Positions 49,126 to 57,420 of a DNA stretch of 64,000 nucleotides are shown here, piece by piece (the first letter of the stretch is position 1; each line of letters begins with the position of its first letter). Below the pieces are notes generated by a model. It was not told the origin of the DNA, searched no databases, and saw only the letters and a list, made by a program, of their open reading frames with translations. The stretch spans positions 1 through 64,000 of the forward strand of contig JALOLF010000006.1 of assembly GCA_025456085.1 (NCBI GenBank), written 5' to 3'. Source of the DNA: Acidimicrobiales bacterium. Its GTDB lineage: Bacteria; Actinomycetota; Acidimicrobiia; Acidimicrobiales; Acidimicrobilacustridaceae. The position numbers and the translations under genes are program-made.

Positions 49126-50742
49126 TCAGGACAGGGGGATGCCGAGGTGCTCGGCGGCGTAGCCCTTCATGCGCTTGTAGTCGACCTTGCCGTTGGGCGC
49201 CCGGCCGATGGTCTCGATGGTCACCACGTGCTTGGGCGCCTTGTAGTGCGCCAGCTTGGACTTCACGTGCGCCACCAGCTCCCCGGGATCGGCCGAGTGC
49301 CCGTCGCGGAACTCCACCACCGCGTTCACCGTCTCGCCGAAGCGGTCGTCGGGCAGACCCACCGCCACGGCGTCGAGCACCGCGGGGTGCAGCTTGAGCG
49401 CCTCCTCGACCTCCTCGGGGAAGACCTTCTCACCACCGGTGTTGATGCACACCGAACCCCGGCCCAGCAGGCTGAGCGTGCCGTCGGCCTCCACCTGGGC
49501 GAAGTCGCCCGGCATGGAGTACGTCTCGCCGTCGATGGTGACGAACGTGGCCGCCGTCTTCTCCGGGTCCTTGTAGTAGCCGATGGGCTGGTAGCCCCGG
49601 ACCGCCACCCGGCCGATCTCCCCGGAACCGGGCGCCACGTCGCGGCCGTCCTCGGTGATGACCCGGGCGTTCTCGCCGAGCAGGAACTTGGCGGTGGAAG
49701 CGGCGGACCCGGCGGTCGACACCGACTGACCCATGCCCAGCGCCTCGCTGGAGGAGAAGGCGTCGATGAGCATCATGGTCGGGTTGTGGGCGAGTAGGCC
49801 GTCCTTGACCGACTGGCTCCACATGACACCCGAGGAGGTCATGGCCATCAGGCTGGAGAGATCCCAGCGGCCCGGGTGCTCCTCCAACGCCCGCAGGATG
49901 GGCTTGCCGAAGGCGTCGCCCACGATGACCAGGATGTTCACCTTCTCCCGCTCGACGGTGTCGAGCAGCTCCTCCACGTCGAAGTGCCGACCGGGCAGCG
50001 TCACCACGCTGCCCCCCTGCACGAGCGACATGAGGGCGGTGAACAGACCGGTGCCGTGCATGAGCGGGCAGCCCGGCAGCAGCACGCCGCCGGGGGCCGC
50101 GAGCCGGGCGCGGGCCGCCTCCCAGTCGGGGTCCTCGCGGTAGAAGGGGTCGAGCGCTCCCGGGACGCCGCGGATGTGGGTGTCCTGACGCCACATCACA
50201 CCCTTGGGCATGCCGGTGGTGCCGCCGGTGTAGAGCATGAAGATGTCGTCGTCGCCTCGGCCCCAGGGGGCCACGACCCGCTCGGTGGGGGTGGCCGCGG
50301 CCTGCTCGTAGGGCACGGCCCAGTCCGGGCAGGGGCCCGAGCCGTCGTCGACCCACAGCCAGGTGCGCACCTTGGGCAGCTGGGTGCGGATGTGCTCGAT
50401 GTGGTCGACGAAGGCGCCGTGGAACACGACCGCCACGGCGTCGGCGTTGTCCCACAGGTAGAGCAGCTCGTCGTCGGCGTAGCGGTAGTTGGTGTTGACG
50501 GGGACCAGGCCCGCCTTGAAGCACCCGAAGATGCTCTCGAGGTACTCGGGGCAGTTGTGGAGGTACTGCGCCACCTTGTCCTGGTGCTGCGCGCCGGCGT
50601 CGAGCAGGGTCCGGGCGATGCCGTCGGCGCGGCGGTCGAACTCGCCCCACGTCACCCGGCGGTCGCCCTGGACCTGGGCGACGGCATCGGGCAGGTTGTC
50701 GGCGACGATCTCCCACGTCGTGGCGTAGTTCCAGGCCCCCAT
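49126..50742 (-). CDS. Acyl-CoA synthetase (FadD/AMP-dependent ligase)
   Basis: 538 residues. Adenylate-forming enzyme: P-loop MLYTGGTTGMPKGVMW, VDAFSSSE-like A5 region (LIDAFSSSEALGMGQS), GDFAQVEADGTLSLLGRGSVCINTGGEKVFPEEVE (A7-A8), and the catalytic Lys near the end in RAPNGKVDYKRMK. It activates a carboxylate as acyl-CoA, resembling steroid side-chain/fatty acid FadDs. ATG at 50742 follows CGGAGGGAG; the longer frame upstream adds unrelated sequence. The SDR gene lies 124 bp downstream on the same strand. Confidence 0.93.
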   Translation of the reverse strand: MGAWNYATTWEIVADNLPDAVAQVQGDRRVTWGEFDRRADGIARTLLDAGAQHQDKVAQYLHNCPEYLESIFGCFKAGLVPVNTNYRYADDELLYLWDNADAVAVVFHGAFVDHIEHIRTQLPKVRTWLWVDDGSGPCPDWAVPYEQAAATPTERVVAPWGRGDDDIFMLYTGGTTGMPKGVMWRQDTHIRGVPGALDPFYREDPDWEAARARLAAPGGVLLPGCPLMHGTGLFTALMSLVQGGSVVTLPGRHFDVEELLDTVEREKVNILVIVGDAFGKPILRALEEHPGRWDLSSLMAMTSSGVMWSQSVKDGLLAHNPTMMLIDAFSSSEALGMGQSVSTAGSAASTAKFLLGENARVITEDGRDVAPGSGEIGRVAVRGYQPIGYYKDPEKTAATFVTIDGETYSMPGDFAQVEADGTLSLLGRGSVCINTGGEKVFPEEVEEALKLHPAVLDAVAVGLPDDRFGETVNAVVEFRDGHSADPGELVAHVKSKLAHYKAPKHVVTIETIGRAPNGKVDYKRMKGYAAEHLGIPLS

Positions 50743-50975
50743 CGATGACTCCCTCCGGTCCGTGGCGGTGCGACAGCGGCGGAGTCTAGGCACCGTGTCG
50801 GTCCACCCGCCGGCTGCTGCGGGCCCGTACCGTTCCGGGTGGCGCGGGCAGGGGAGCCGGCGCGCGACGGCCGCTCGGGTTGCCGGGAGGTCGCTGCGTC
50901 TGCTGTTTTGTTACGTTCATGTGTCGACCCGCGGCGCCGATGGAGATCCGGGCGGCGGGACAGGAGGAACACCAC

Positions 50976-53030
50976 GTGCGACCACGGCAACGGGCCGCGA
51001 TCCCTTCTCTGCTGTCCGTCCTGGTGCTCGTCTGCGCCGTCGTGACCGGCCTGCTACCCGTCGGTCCCCCCTCGACGGCGGGCCTCGGGACGTCCCCTGC
51101 GGCTGCCGCCGCGGAGGGCCCGGACTGGGCGCCGTGGGTGGGCAACAGCTCCTCGATCTACCTGACCTGCTCGATGGGCAACCCGAGCTCCACGGGCATC
51201 TGCGACAACTACCACCCGTACCCGGCGCTCGACATCTACATGCCGGTCGGGACGAAGATCGTGGCCGCCGGGGCCGGCACCGTGTCCGCCGTGGCCAACG
51301 ACGTGGGACGCGGCGGCCTCTACGTGGCGGTGCTGCACCCCAACGGGTACACGTCGTACTACATGCACCTGTCGCGTCAGGACGTGACCGTCGGCCAGCA
51401 GGTCACCCGGGGCCAGCAGCTCGGGCTCTCGGGCCAGACCGGCAACGCGGTGATCCCGCACCTGCACTACCACGAGGTGCTGCCCGGCGGCGGCTACGTC
51501 CGGGTCGACCCGGGCCCCATGCAGGCCCGCCACGGCGACGTCGTCGTCACCTACCCCGACGTCACCGGGGTGACCTCCTGGTGGCAGGTGCCCTACGGCC
51601 GGGTGCTGCGCAACGACGGCTCGGTGGTGCTCCCCGGTGCGCCGACCGGGGTCACGGCAGCGCCGGGCAGTGGCCAGGCGGTGGTGACGTGGACGCCCCC
51701 GACCTCCGACGGCGGCGCGCCCATCACCAACTACCGCGTCACCGTCTCGCCGGGCGGCGTGGTGCGCGACACCGGGACGGCCACCAGCGCCACCGTCACC
51801 GGCCTCACCAACGGCACCGCCTACACCTTCACCGTGACGGCCACGACCGCTGCGGGCACCGGTCCCGCCTCGGCGCCGTCGCCAGCCGTGACCCCCAGCA
51901 CCGCCTACGCGTCCGGCTTCCACCCCCGCACCCCGGTGCGCATCCTCGACACCCGTGACGGCACCGGCGGCTTCACCACCCCGTTCGGGCCCGGTGTGGC
52001 ACGGGAGGTCCAGGTCACGGGCACCGCGGTCCCGGCCGGGGCCAGCGCGGTGGTCATGAACGTGACCGTCACGGGCGGGACCGGGGCGTCGCACCTCACC
52101 GTGTGGCCGACCGGGAACGCCCTGCCCACCGCCTCGAACCTGAACTTCGTGGCCGGGCAGACGGTGCCCAACCTGGTCGTGTCGAAGCTGAGCGGCACCG
52201 GCAGAGCGTCGATCTTCAACAACGCCGGCAACGTGCACGTGATCGCGGACGTGGTCGGGTGGTTCGAGCCGGCGGCCACCAACCCGACCGGCGACGGCAT
52301 CGTGGGGGTCACCCCGACCCGAATCCTCGACACCCGCGACGGCACCGGCGGCCAGATCACGCCCTACGGTCCGGGCGAGTCCCGCGACCTCGCCGTCGCC
52401 GGGCTGGCGGGTGTGCCGGCGAACGCCACGGCGGTCGTGATGAACGTCACCGCCACGGGCGCCTCGGCCCCGACCCACCTGACCATCTGGCCGGCCGGCG
52501 AGGGTCAGCCGACCGCGTCCAACCTCAACCTGGCGGCGGGGCAGACCGTGCCCAACCTGGTCGTGGCGAAGCTGGGCGTCGGCGGGCAGGTGTCGGTGTT
52601 CAACAACGCCGGTGACGTGGACGTGCTGGCCGACGTCGTCGGGTACTACGTGGAGGGCGGCGGCGGGCGCTACACGCCGCTGGTGCCCGCACGCATCCTC
52701 GACACCCGCGACGGAACCGGTGCCCCGGCGGGCAAGTTGGGCGCGGCGTCGTCGCTGCACCTCGAGATCGCCGGCCGTGGCGGGGTGCCGGCCACCGGAG
52801 CGACGGCGGTGGTGCTGAACGTGACCGTCACCGCGCCCGACGCGCCCAGCCACCTCACCGTGTGGCCCGCCCACGACGCGATGCCCCTCGCCTCGAACCT
52901 GAACTTCGTGGCGGGTCAGACCGTGCCCAACCTGGTGACCCTGAAGCTGGACACCGACGGCCACGCCGAGCTGTTCAACAACGCGGGGTCCACCCACGTC
53001 ATCGCCGATGTGGTGGGCTGGTACGGCTGA
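50976..53030 (+). CDS. Secreted M23 (LytM-like) peptidase with FN3 and three extracellular repeats
   Basis: 684 residues. Signal peptide (~5-45), M23 metallopeptidase domain (~50-195) with CDNYHPYPALDIYMPVGT (His and Asp zinc ligands) and IPHLHYHEV (HxH), then an FN3 domain (~222-310), and three ~117-residue repeats each starting VRILDTRDGTG and ending VIADVVGWF/VLADVVGYY. It may cut peptidoglycan cross-links and attach by its repeats. GTG at 50976 follows ACAGGAGGAAC. An AT-rich patch at 50898-50922 with TACGTT may be the promoter. Confidence 0.88.
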   Translation: MRPRQRAAIPSLLSVLVLVCAVVTGLLPVGPPSTAGLGTSPAAAAAEGPDWAPWVGNSSSIYLTCSMGNPSSTGICDNYHPYPALDIYMPVGTKIVAAGAGTVSAVANDVGRGGLYVAVLHPNGYTSYYMHLSRQDVTVGQQVTRGQQLGLSGQTGNAVIPHLHYHEVLPGGGYVRVDPGPMQARHGDVVVTYPDVTGVTSWWQVPYGRVLRNDGSVVLPGAPTGVTAAPGSGQAVVTWTPPTSDGGAPITNYRVTVSPGGVVRDTGTATSATVTGLTNGTAYTFTVTATTAAGTGPASAPSPAVTPSTAYASGFHPRTPVRILDTRDGTGGFTTPFGPGVAREVQVTGTAVPAGASAVVMNVTVTGGTGASHLTVWPTGNALPTASNLNFVAGQTVPNLVVSKLSGTGRASIFNNAGNVHVIADVVGWFEPAATNPTGDGIVGVTPTRILDTRDGTGGQITPYGPGESRDLAVAGLAGVPANATAVVMNVTATGASAPTHLTIWPAGEGQPTASNLNLAAGQTVPNLVVAKLGVGGQVSVFNNAGDVDVLADVVGYYVEGGGGRYTPLVPARILDTRDGTGAPAGKLGAASSLHLEIAGRGGVPATGATAVVLNVTVTAPDAPSHLTVWPAHDAMPLASNLNFVAGQTVPNLVTLKLDTDGHAELFNNAGSTHVIADVVGWYG
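51920..53027 (+). repeat. Three ~350-bp coding repeats in the M23 protein
   Basis: Units at about 51920-52268, 52308-52651 and 52674-53027, each encoding RxLDTRDGTG, AVVMNVT(V/A)T, HLT(V/I)WP, SNLN and GQTVPNLV blocks, and a closing ADVVG(W/Y)(F/Y). A fourth, more divergent copy of this module ends the protein encoded at 27210-28508. Confidence 0.8.
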
Positions 53031-53057
53031 GCCGACCGGACCCGACCAGGGAGCGCC

Positions 53058-54263
53058 ATGGACTTCGAACTGCCTGCCGAGGACGATCCGCGCCGCAGTG
53101 CCGTGCGCGCCTGGCTGGCCGAGCACCCGGCGCCCACCGGGCGCGAGCTTGCCGAAGCCGGCTACGTGGCACCGCACTGGCCGGCGCCGTGGGGGCTCGG
53201 CGCCGATCCCATCCACCAGCTCGTCATCGACGACGAGCTGCGTCGGGCCGGGGTGCGGCGCCCCCAGAACATGATCGGCATCGGCTGGGCCGGCCCCACG
53301 ATCCTGCACGCGGGCAGCGACGCCCAGAAGGACCGCTACCTGTTCCCGCTGCTCGCCGGCGAGGAGATCTGGTGCCAGCTCTTCAGCGAGCCCGGCGCGG
53401 GCAGCGACCTGGCCAACCTCGCCACCCGGGCGGTGCGCGACGGCGACGTGTACGTGGTGAACGGCCAGAAGATCTGGACCTCGCTCGCCCAGTACGCCAG
53501 CCACGGGATCCTGCTGGCCCGCACGGACCCCGACGCACCGAAGCACCAGGGCGTGTCGTACTTCATCTGCCCCATGGACGCCGAGGGCGTCGAGATCCGG
53601 CCCATCATCGAGATGACCGGCGGGCACACCTTCAACGAGGTGTTCCTGACCGACGTACGCATCCCGGCCGAGAACCTCGTGGGGGAGGAGCACCGGGGCT
53701 GGTCGCTGGCCAAGGTCACGTTGGGCAACGAGCGGGTGTCGCTGTCGGGTGGGGGTGCCCTGTGGGGCAACGGCCCCAGCGCCTCGGACCTGTTCGACCT
53801 GGTGCGCGGCGCCGGCGGCGTCACCGATCCGCACCACCGCCAGCGTCTGGCCCAGCTCTGGATCGAGGCCGAGATCCTGCGCCTCATCCGCCTGCGCACC
53901 GTGACCGCGGCCGTGCGGGGCGAGCAGCCCGGCGCCGAGGCCTCGGTGCGCAAGATCCTCGCCGACGAGCACGGCCAGCACCTGATGACCCTGGCCCGGG
54001 ACCTGACCGGCACCGCCGGGCTCCTCGCGGCCGGCGACGCGGACCTCGACGACAGCGTGCTGCAGGCCGACGGTGCCGCCTGGGCGGACCCCGCCTTCTG
54101 GTACTACGGGTTCCTGTTCTCCCAGGCGCTCACCATCGGAGGTGGCACGGGGGACGTCCAACGGAACATCATTGCGGAGCGGGTCCTGGGTCTGCCCCAC
54201 GACATCGACGTGGAGGCCGGCCTCGCCTGGTCCGAAGCCCGGCACCTGGCTGCGGCCCGCTAG
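53058..54263 (+). CDS. Acyl-CoA dehydrogenase (FadE type)
   Basis: 401 residues. ACAD fold: CQLFSEPGAGSDLANLATRAVRDGD (FAD/substrate), GQKIWTSLAQYASHGILLARTD, FFICPMDAEGVEIRP-like region, TFNEVFLTDVRIPAENLVGEE, and the GGGTGDVQRNIIAERVLGLP end. No obvious catalytic Glu in the glutaryl/medium-chain position, as in one chain of the heteromeric alpha2-beta2 FadE enzymes used for sterol side chains; a partner is not adjacent. ATG at 53058 follows CAGGGAG. The C-terminal Ala-rich end runs into a 45-bp gap before a small gene. Confidence 0.9.
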   Translation: MDFELPAEDDPRRSAVRAWLAEHPAPTGRELAEAGYVAPHWPAPWGLGADPIHQLVIDDELRRAGVRRPQNMIGIGWAGPTILHAGSDAQKDRYLFPLLAGEEIWCQLFSEPGAGSDLANLATRAVRDGDVYVVNGQKIWTSLAQYASHGILLARTDPDAPKHQGVSYFICPMDAEGVEIRPIIEMTGGHTFNEVFLTDVRIPAENLVGEEHRGWSLAKVTLGNERVSLSGGGALWGNGPSASDLFDLVRGAGGVTDPHHRQRLAQLWIEAEILRLIRLRTVTAAVRGEQPGAEASVRKILADEHGQHLMTLARDLTGTAGLLAAGDADLDDSVLQADGAAWADPAFWYYGFLFSQALTIGGGTGDVQRNIIAERVLGLPHDIDVEAGLAWSEARHLAAAR

Positions 54264-54308
54264 CCCCCGCGAAGCGCCCCCACCCCGACCGGAGCACAGG
54301 AACCCGAC

Positions 54309-54572
54309 ATGGCCCGCAAGACCAGCGATACCCAGACGTTCAAGCGCCACGCCAAGGTGGTGGCGGCCGTGGAGCTGCCCGGGGTGCCGGTGGGCACGCC
54401 CGGCAAGGTGCTCTACGTCGCCGGGCTGCGGTGGTTCCGCTACCACGTGCGCTTCGACAACGACGTCTTCCGCAGCTCGGTGGACGGCAACGACCTCGTC
54501 GCCCGCGACGAGTGGGAGCTGCAGCAGGAGGAGGCCCGGCGCGTCGCCCGCCAGGCCGTCGCCGCCGGCTGA
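54309..54572 (+). CDS. Small hypothetical protein (87 aa)
   Basis: 87 residues, not recognised. Begins basic (MARKTSDTQTFKRHAKV), then a compact beta part resembling an SH3-like barrel (GVPVGTPGKVLYVAGLRWFRYHVRFDNDV), ends in a charged helix. An AGGAACC site precedes the ATG. It lies between a FadE and an LLM gene on the same strand and may be cotranscribed with them. Confidence 0.7.
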   Translation: MARKTSDTQTFKRHAKVVAAVELPGVPVGTPGKVLYVAGLRWFRYHVRFDNDVFRSSVDGNDLVARDEWELQQEEARRVARQAVAAG

Positions 54573-54627
54573 CGGACACCCCGCCGGTGTGCGCTACCGT
54601 GCGGCGCCGAGTCACAGGGGGAGCACC

Positions 54628-55662
54628 GTGAAGATCTCCATGCAGTTGCAGTACGCCGGCGGGTTCAAGGAGTCCGCGGCGCAGGTCGTGGCCTACGAGA
54701 AGGCCGGCCTGGACATCGTGTGGGTGGCCGAGGCCTACGGCTTCGACGCCCCCAGCTTCATGGGCTACCTCGCGGCCCGGACCGAGACGGTGCAGATCGC
54801 GTCGGGCATCCTGCCCATCTACACCCGCACGCCCGCTCTGCTGGCCATGACGGCCGCCGGCGTCGACGCCATGTCCGACGGTCGCTGCATCCTGGGCCTG
54901 GGCGCCTCGGGCCCGCAGGTGATCGAGGGGTGGCACGGCCTGGCCTACGACGCCCCCATCGGGCGCACCCGCGAGATCATCGAGATCTGCCGTCTCATCT
55001 GGAAGCGCGAGGCGCCGGTCTCCTACGACGGCCGCTACTACACGCTGCCCCTGCCGCCCGAACGGGGCACGGGCCTGGGCAAGCCGCTGAAGATCATCGC
55101 CCACCCGGTGCGCGACCGCATCCCGATCCACGTCGCGTCGCTCGGCGAGAAGAACGTGCGCCTCACCGCGGAGCTGGCCGACGGGTGGCTGCCGATCTTC
55201 TACCTGCCCGAGCGGGCCGACGAGGTGTGGGGCCCCGACCTGCGTGCCGGCGCCGCCAAGCGACCCGCGGAGCTCGGTGCGCTCGACGTGGTCGCCGGCG
55301 GCGTGGTGTGCATCACCGACGACCCGACCCCGATCCTCGACTTCGGCCGGGGGATGGCCGCCCTCTACATCGGGGGCATGGGCGCCCGCGACCGCAACTT
55401 CTACAACCAGCTCGCGTGTCGCTACGGCTACGAGGCCGAGGCCCGCAAGGTGCAGGACCTCTACCTCGACGGCCACAAGAAGGAGGCCGCCGCCGCCATC
55501 CCCGCCGAGTTCCTCGAGCTCACCAACCTGGTGGGCCCCGAGAGCTGGGTGAAGGAGCGCATCGCCGCCTACAAGGCCTCCGGGGTCACCACCCTCAACA
55601 TCACCCCGCTCGGCGACGACCCCGTGGCCCTGCTGGCCAAGGTGAAGGAGTGGGCCTCCTGA
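54628..55662 (+). CDS. LLM-class F420-dependent oxidoreductase
   Basis: 344 residues. Luciferase-like barrel with KAGLDIVWVAEAYGFDAPSFMGYLAARTETVQIASGILPIYTRTPALLAMTAAGVDAMSDGRCILGLGASGPQVIEGWHG blocks, PLKIIAHPVRDRIPIHVASLGEKNVRLTAELADGWLP, and GPESWVKERIAAYKASGVTTLNI. It is a different subgroup from the LLM genes at 24732 and 33426, nearer to F420-dependent enzymes linked to lipid/steroid gene sets. GTG at 54628 follows AGGGGGAG. Confidence 0.9.
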   Translation: MKISMQLQYAGGFKESAAQVVAYEKAGLDIVWVAEAYGFDAPSFMGYLAARTETVQIASGILPIYTRTPALLAMTAAGVDAMSDGRCILGLGASGPQVIEGWHGLAYDAPIGRTREIIEICRLIWKREAPVSYDGRYYTLPLPPERGTGLGKPLKIIAHPVRDRIPIHVASLGEKNVRLTAELADGWLPIFYLPERADEVWGPDLRAGAAKRPAELGALDVVAGGVVCITDDPTPILDFGRGMAALYIGGMGARDRNFYNQLACRYGYEAEARKVQDLYLDGHKKEAAAAIPAEFLELTNLVGPESWVKERIAAYKASGVTTLNITPLGDDPVALLAKVKEWAS

Positions 55663-55681
55663 CGAGGCATGGGCCGCACCG

Positions 55682-56512
55682 TCACTGCGGCCGGTAGACG
55701 ATCACCTCGGGCAGGCGCAGCGTCGTGGCGCCGTCCACGTAACCCGGCCGCTCGGTCGTGGCGACCGTGTTGACCTGCGCGGGGTCGGCCGTCGGCGTGG
55801 TGTCCACGGCCCGGTGCCACTGGGGATCGAACGGCTGTCCCGGCTCCACGGTGAGCTCCCGCACCCCCACGTCCTGCAGGGCCCGCCCGAGGCGCTCGCG
55901 GAGGGCCTCGCTGGGCACGCTGTCGCGCACCTCGATGACGGCGGCGACCAGCGCGGCGCGTTGCCCGTCGCCGGGGGTGGCGACGGCAGGCACCGCAGCG
56001 ACCGGCACCGACGTCGACGACCCCCGGCGCAGCAGCGCCATGGCGCCGGCGCCGACGGCCGCCCCGCCGAGCAGTCCGACCAGCAGGCCGAGCACCAGCG
56101 CGCCGCCCTTGCCGTCGTCGTCGGAGCCGGCGTCGTCGCTCTCGCTGACCGGCGTGACGTCGTCCTGCTCCGCCGGCTCGGTCGTCTCGGTGGTCGACGT
56201 CCGGTCGGTGCCTCCCTCGTCCTCGTCCTCCTCCGCCTGGTCGCGCGGGTCGTCGGCGTTCGACTTCTCCTCGGTCGTGGAGGTGGTCTCCTCGTCCTCG
56301 TCGGTGGTGGGCGTGGTCGGCCGCAGGCCGGCCTGTTCGTCGAGCTGGGGCAGGTCCCCGCCCACCTCGAGGTCGGGTCGTTCCGGGCCGTCGGACGCCG
56401 TGGCGGCGTGGACGGAGGTCGTGCCGGCGGCGAGGGCCCCCACCAGCGCGGTGGCGACCGCCATCGCGCCGACCATCGCTCGCAGCGAACGGGATCCGAT
56501 GCTGGCGGTCAC
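55682..56512 (-). CDS. Membrane-anchored GrpE-like protein
   Basis: 276 residues. N-terminal hydrophobic signal (~10-36), a long Glu/Asp/Thr-rich linker (~40-132), a transmembrane helix (~134-162, GALVLGLLVGLLGGAAVGAGAMALL), then ~90 residues that read as the GrpE beta-wing: LRERLGRALQDVGVRELTVEPGQPFDPQWHRAVDTTPT, TVATTERPGYVDGATTLRLPEVIVYRP. The FDPxxHxAV and GY-G-LRxPEVxVY pattern is the conserved GrpE surface that opens Hsp70 to release ADP. The GrpE dimerisation helix is replaced by linker and membrane helix. It probably serves the Hsp70-like protein encoded at 61750. GTG at 56512 follows GAAGGAAGGGAG. Confidence 0.78.
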   Translation of the reverse strand: MTASIGSRSLRAMVGAMAVATALVGALAAGTTSVHAATASDGPERPDLEVGGDLPQLDEQAGLRPTTPTTDEDEETTSTTEEKSNADDPRDQAEEDEDEGGTDRTSTTETTEPAEQDDVTPVSESDDAGSDDDGKGGALVLGLLVGLLGGAAVGAGAMALLRRGSSTSVPVAAVPAVATPGDGQRAALVAAVIEVRDSVPSEALRERLGRALQDVGVRELTVEPGQPFDPQWHRAVDTTPTADPAQVNTVATTERPGYVDGATTLRLPEVIVYRPQ

Positions 56513-56583
56513 TGCGCTGCTCCCTTCCTTCGTGCGGCTGGGTTCGTCCGTGTGGCTGCGACGACTCCGGCGCAGCCTGCGGG

Positions 56584-56613
56584 TTGGATGCCGATGGGGC
56601 CGGCGATGTTCCC
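56584..56613 (-). promoter_or_regulatory. Putative ECF-sigma promoter of the GrpE-like gene
   Basis: Minus strand GGGAACA (56613-56607), 18 nt, TCCAA (from 56588), in the context GCATCCAA. Same geometry as the element at 57271. It overlaps the sigma-factor stop region, so the GrpE-like gene may be transcribed with the sigma gene and from this site. Confidence 0.45.
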
Positions 56614-56618
56614 GCCGG

Positions 56619-57170
56619 TCAGTCCCGGTCGGCCAGCAGGACGGCGAGACCCTGCCGGGCCCGGGAGATGCGGGTCTTCACCGTCTCGACCTTGATGCCC
56701 TGCGCCTCGGCGATCTCCTGGTACGACAGGCCGCCGTACTCCCGGAGCACGAGGGCGGCCCGGAAGTCCTCCGGCAGCTTCGACAGCGCCCAGCGCACGG
56801 ACTGCACGTCGCCCACGGTCTCGTCGGCACCACGGGCGGTGCCCGCGGCCTGTTCGGCGAGCTCCCCCACGGGCTCGGGCCGGCGCTTGCGGATGGTGGC
56901 GAGCGCGGCGTTGTGCGCGATGCGGTAGAGCCAGGTCGAGAACTTCGACCGGTGCTCGAAGCGGCCGATGTGCTTCCACGCCGCGAGCAGCGCGGCCTGC
57001 GCCGCGTCCTGGGCGAGCTGCTCGTCGCCGGTGATGCGGTAGCAGATGGTCTGCAGCATCGTGCGGTAGCGGTTCACGAGCTGGCCGAAGGCGCGTTCGT
57101 CGCCCTCCTGGGCCCATGCGATGAGGTCGCGCTCGTCGGCGCCGCCGTACCTTCGCCGCTGCTGTGTCAT
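56619..57170 (-). CDS. ECF-type RNA polymerase sigma factor
   Basis: 183 residues. Region 2 (~18-90): DLIAWAQEGDERAFGQLVNRYRTML, GDEQLAQDAAQAALLAAWKHIGRF, FSTWLYRIAHNAALATIRKRR. Region 4 (~125-180): SKLPEDFRAALVLREYGGLSYQEIAEAQGIKVETVKTRISRARQGL. No anti-sigma gene with a zinc-binding CHCC motif is adjacent; the downstream GrpE-like protein is membrane-anchored and is a candidate in that position, though it lacks an anti-sigma domain. Divergent from the acidic-protein/dynamin operon. ATG at 57170 fits the family start; longer upstream starts are possible. Confidence 0.92.
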   Translation of the reverse strand: MTQQRRRYGGADERDLIAWAQEGDERAFGQLVNRYRTMLQTICYRITGDEQLAQDAAQAALLAAWKHIGRFEHRSKFSTWLYRIAHNAALATIRKRRPEPVGELAEQAAGTARGADETVGDVQSVRWALSKLPEDFRAALVLREYGGLSYQEIAEAQGIKVETVKTRISRARQGLAVLLADRD

Positions 57171-57270
57171 GGCTTCTCGTCCCCGGATCGGAGCCCCGTG
57201 CGCCGCAAGCCTACGGGAACCGAGCGCGGCGCGGGGCGGGCGGAGGCTCGCCGGGGAATTCGGCGCCGTC

Positions 57271-57300
57271 GGGAACCTTCGCCGCTCCGGCGGCATCGTA
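57271..57300 (+). promoter_or_regulatory. Putative ECF-sigma promoter of the acidic-protein/dynamin operon
   Basis: GGGAACC (57271-57277), 18 nt, TCGTA (57296-57300) within GCATCGTA. The -35 matches the GGAAC core of ECF promoters; the spacing equals that at 63520. It lies 121 bp before the ATG at 57421, in the 250-bp divergent region next to the sigma gene. Confidence 0.55.
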
Positions 57301-57420
57301 CGCAGCGAACGAGACCGCTCGACAGGGCGGCTGGACTCCGGTGGCTCTCGCCGGCACGTGGGGCCCTATGATCGGGCGCCACGGTCGAGCCGGCTGCCGC
57401 CCGGCACACGAGGACGCACG

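Noticed and set aside
50898-50945. AT-richer stretch before the M23 gene as an ncRNA or riboswitch
   Set aside because: It is only about 30 bp long with a plausible -10; sufficient to explain as a promoter. (ydaO-type c-di-AMP elements sometimes precede such genes, but the required conserved blocks are not visible.)
51054-54446. 1130-residue open frame antisense to the M23 peptidase and FadE genes
   Set aside because: High-GC third-position artefact; sense strand has zinc-ligand and acyl-CoA dehydrogenase motifs.
57215-57245. Another GGGAACC element in the sigma/acidic-protein intergenic region
   Set aside because: No TC[CG][AT]A element at the spacing shared by the other sites; judged a chance match.
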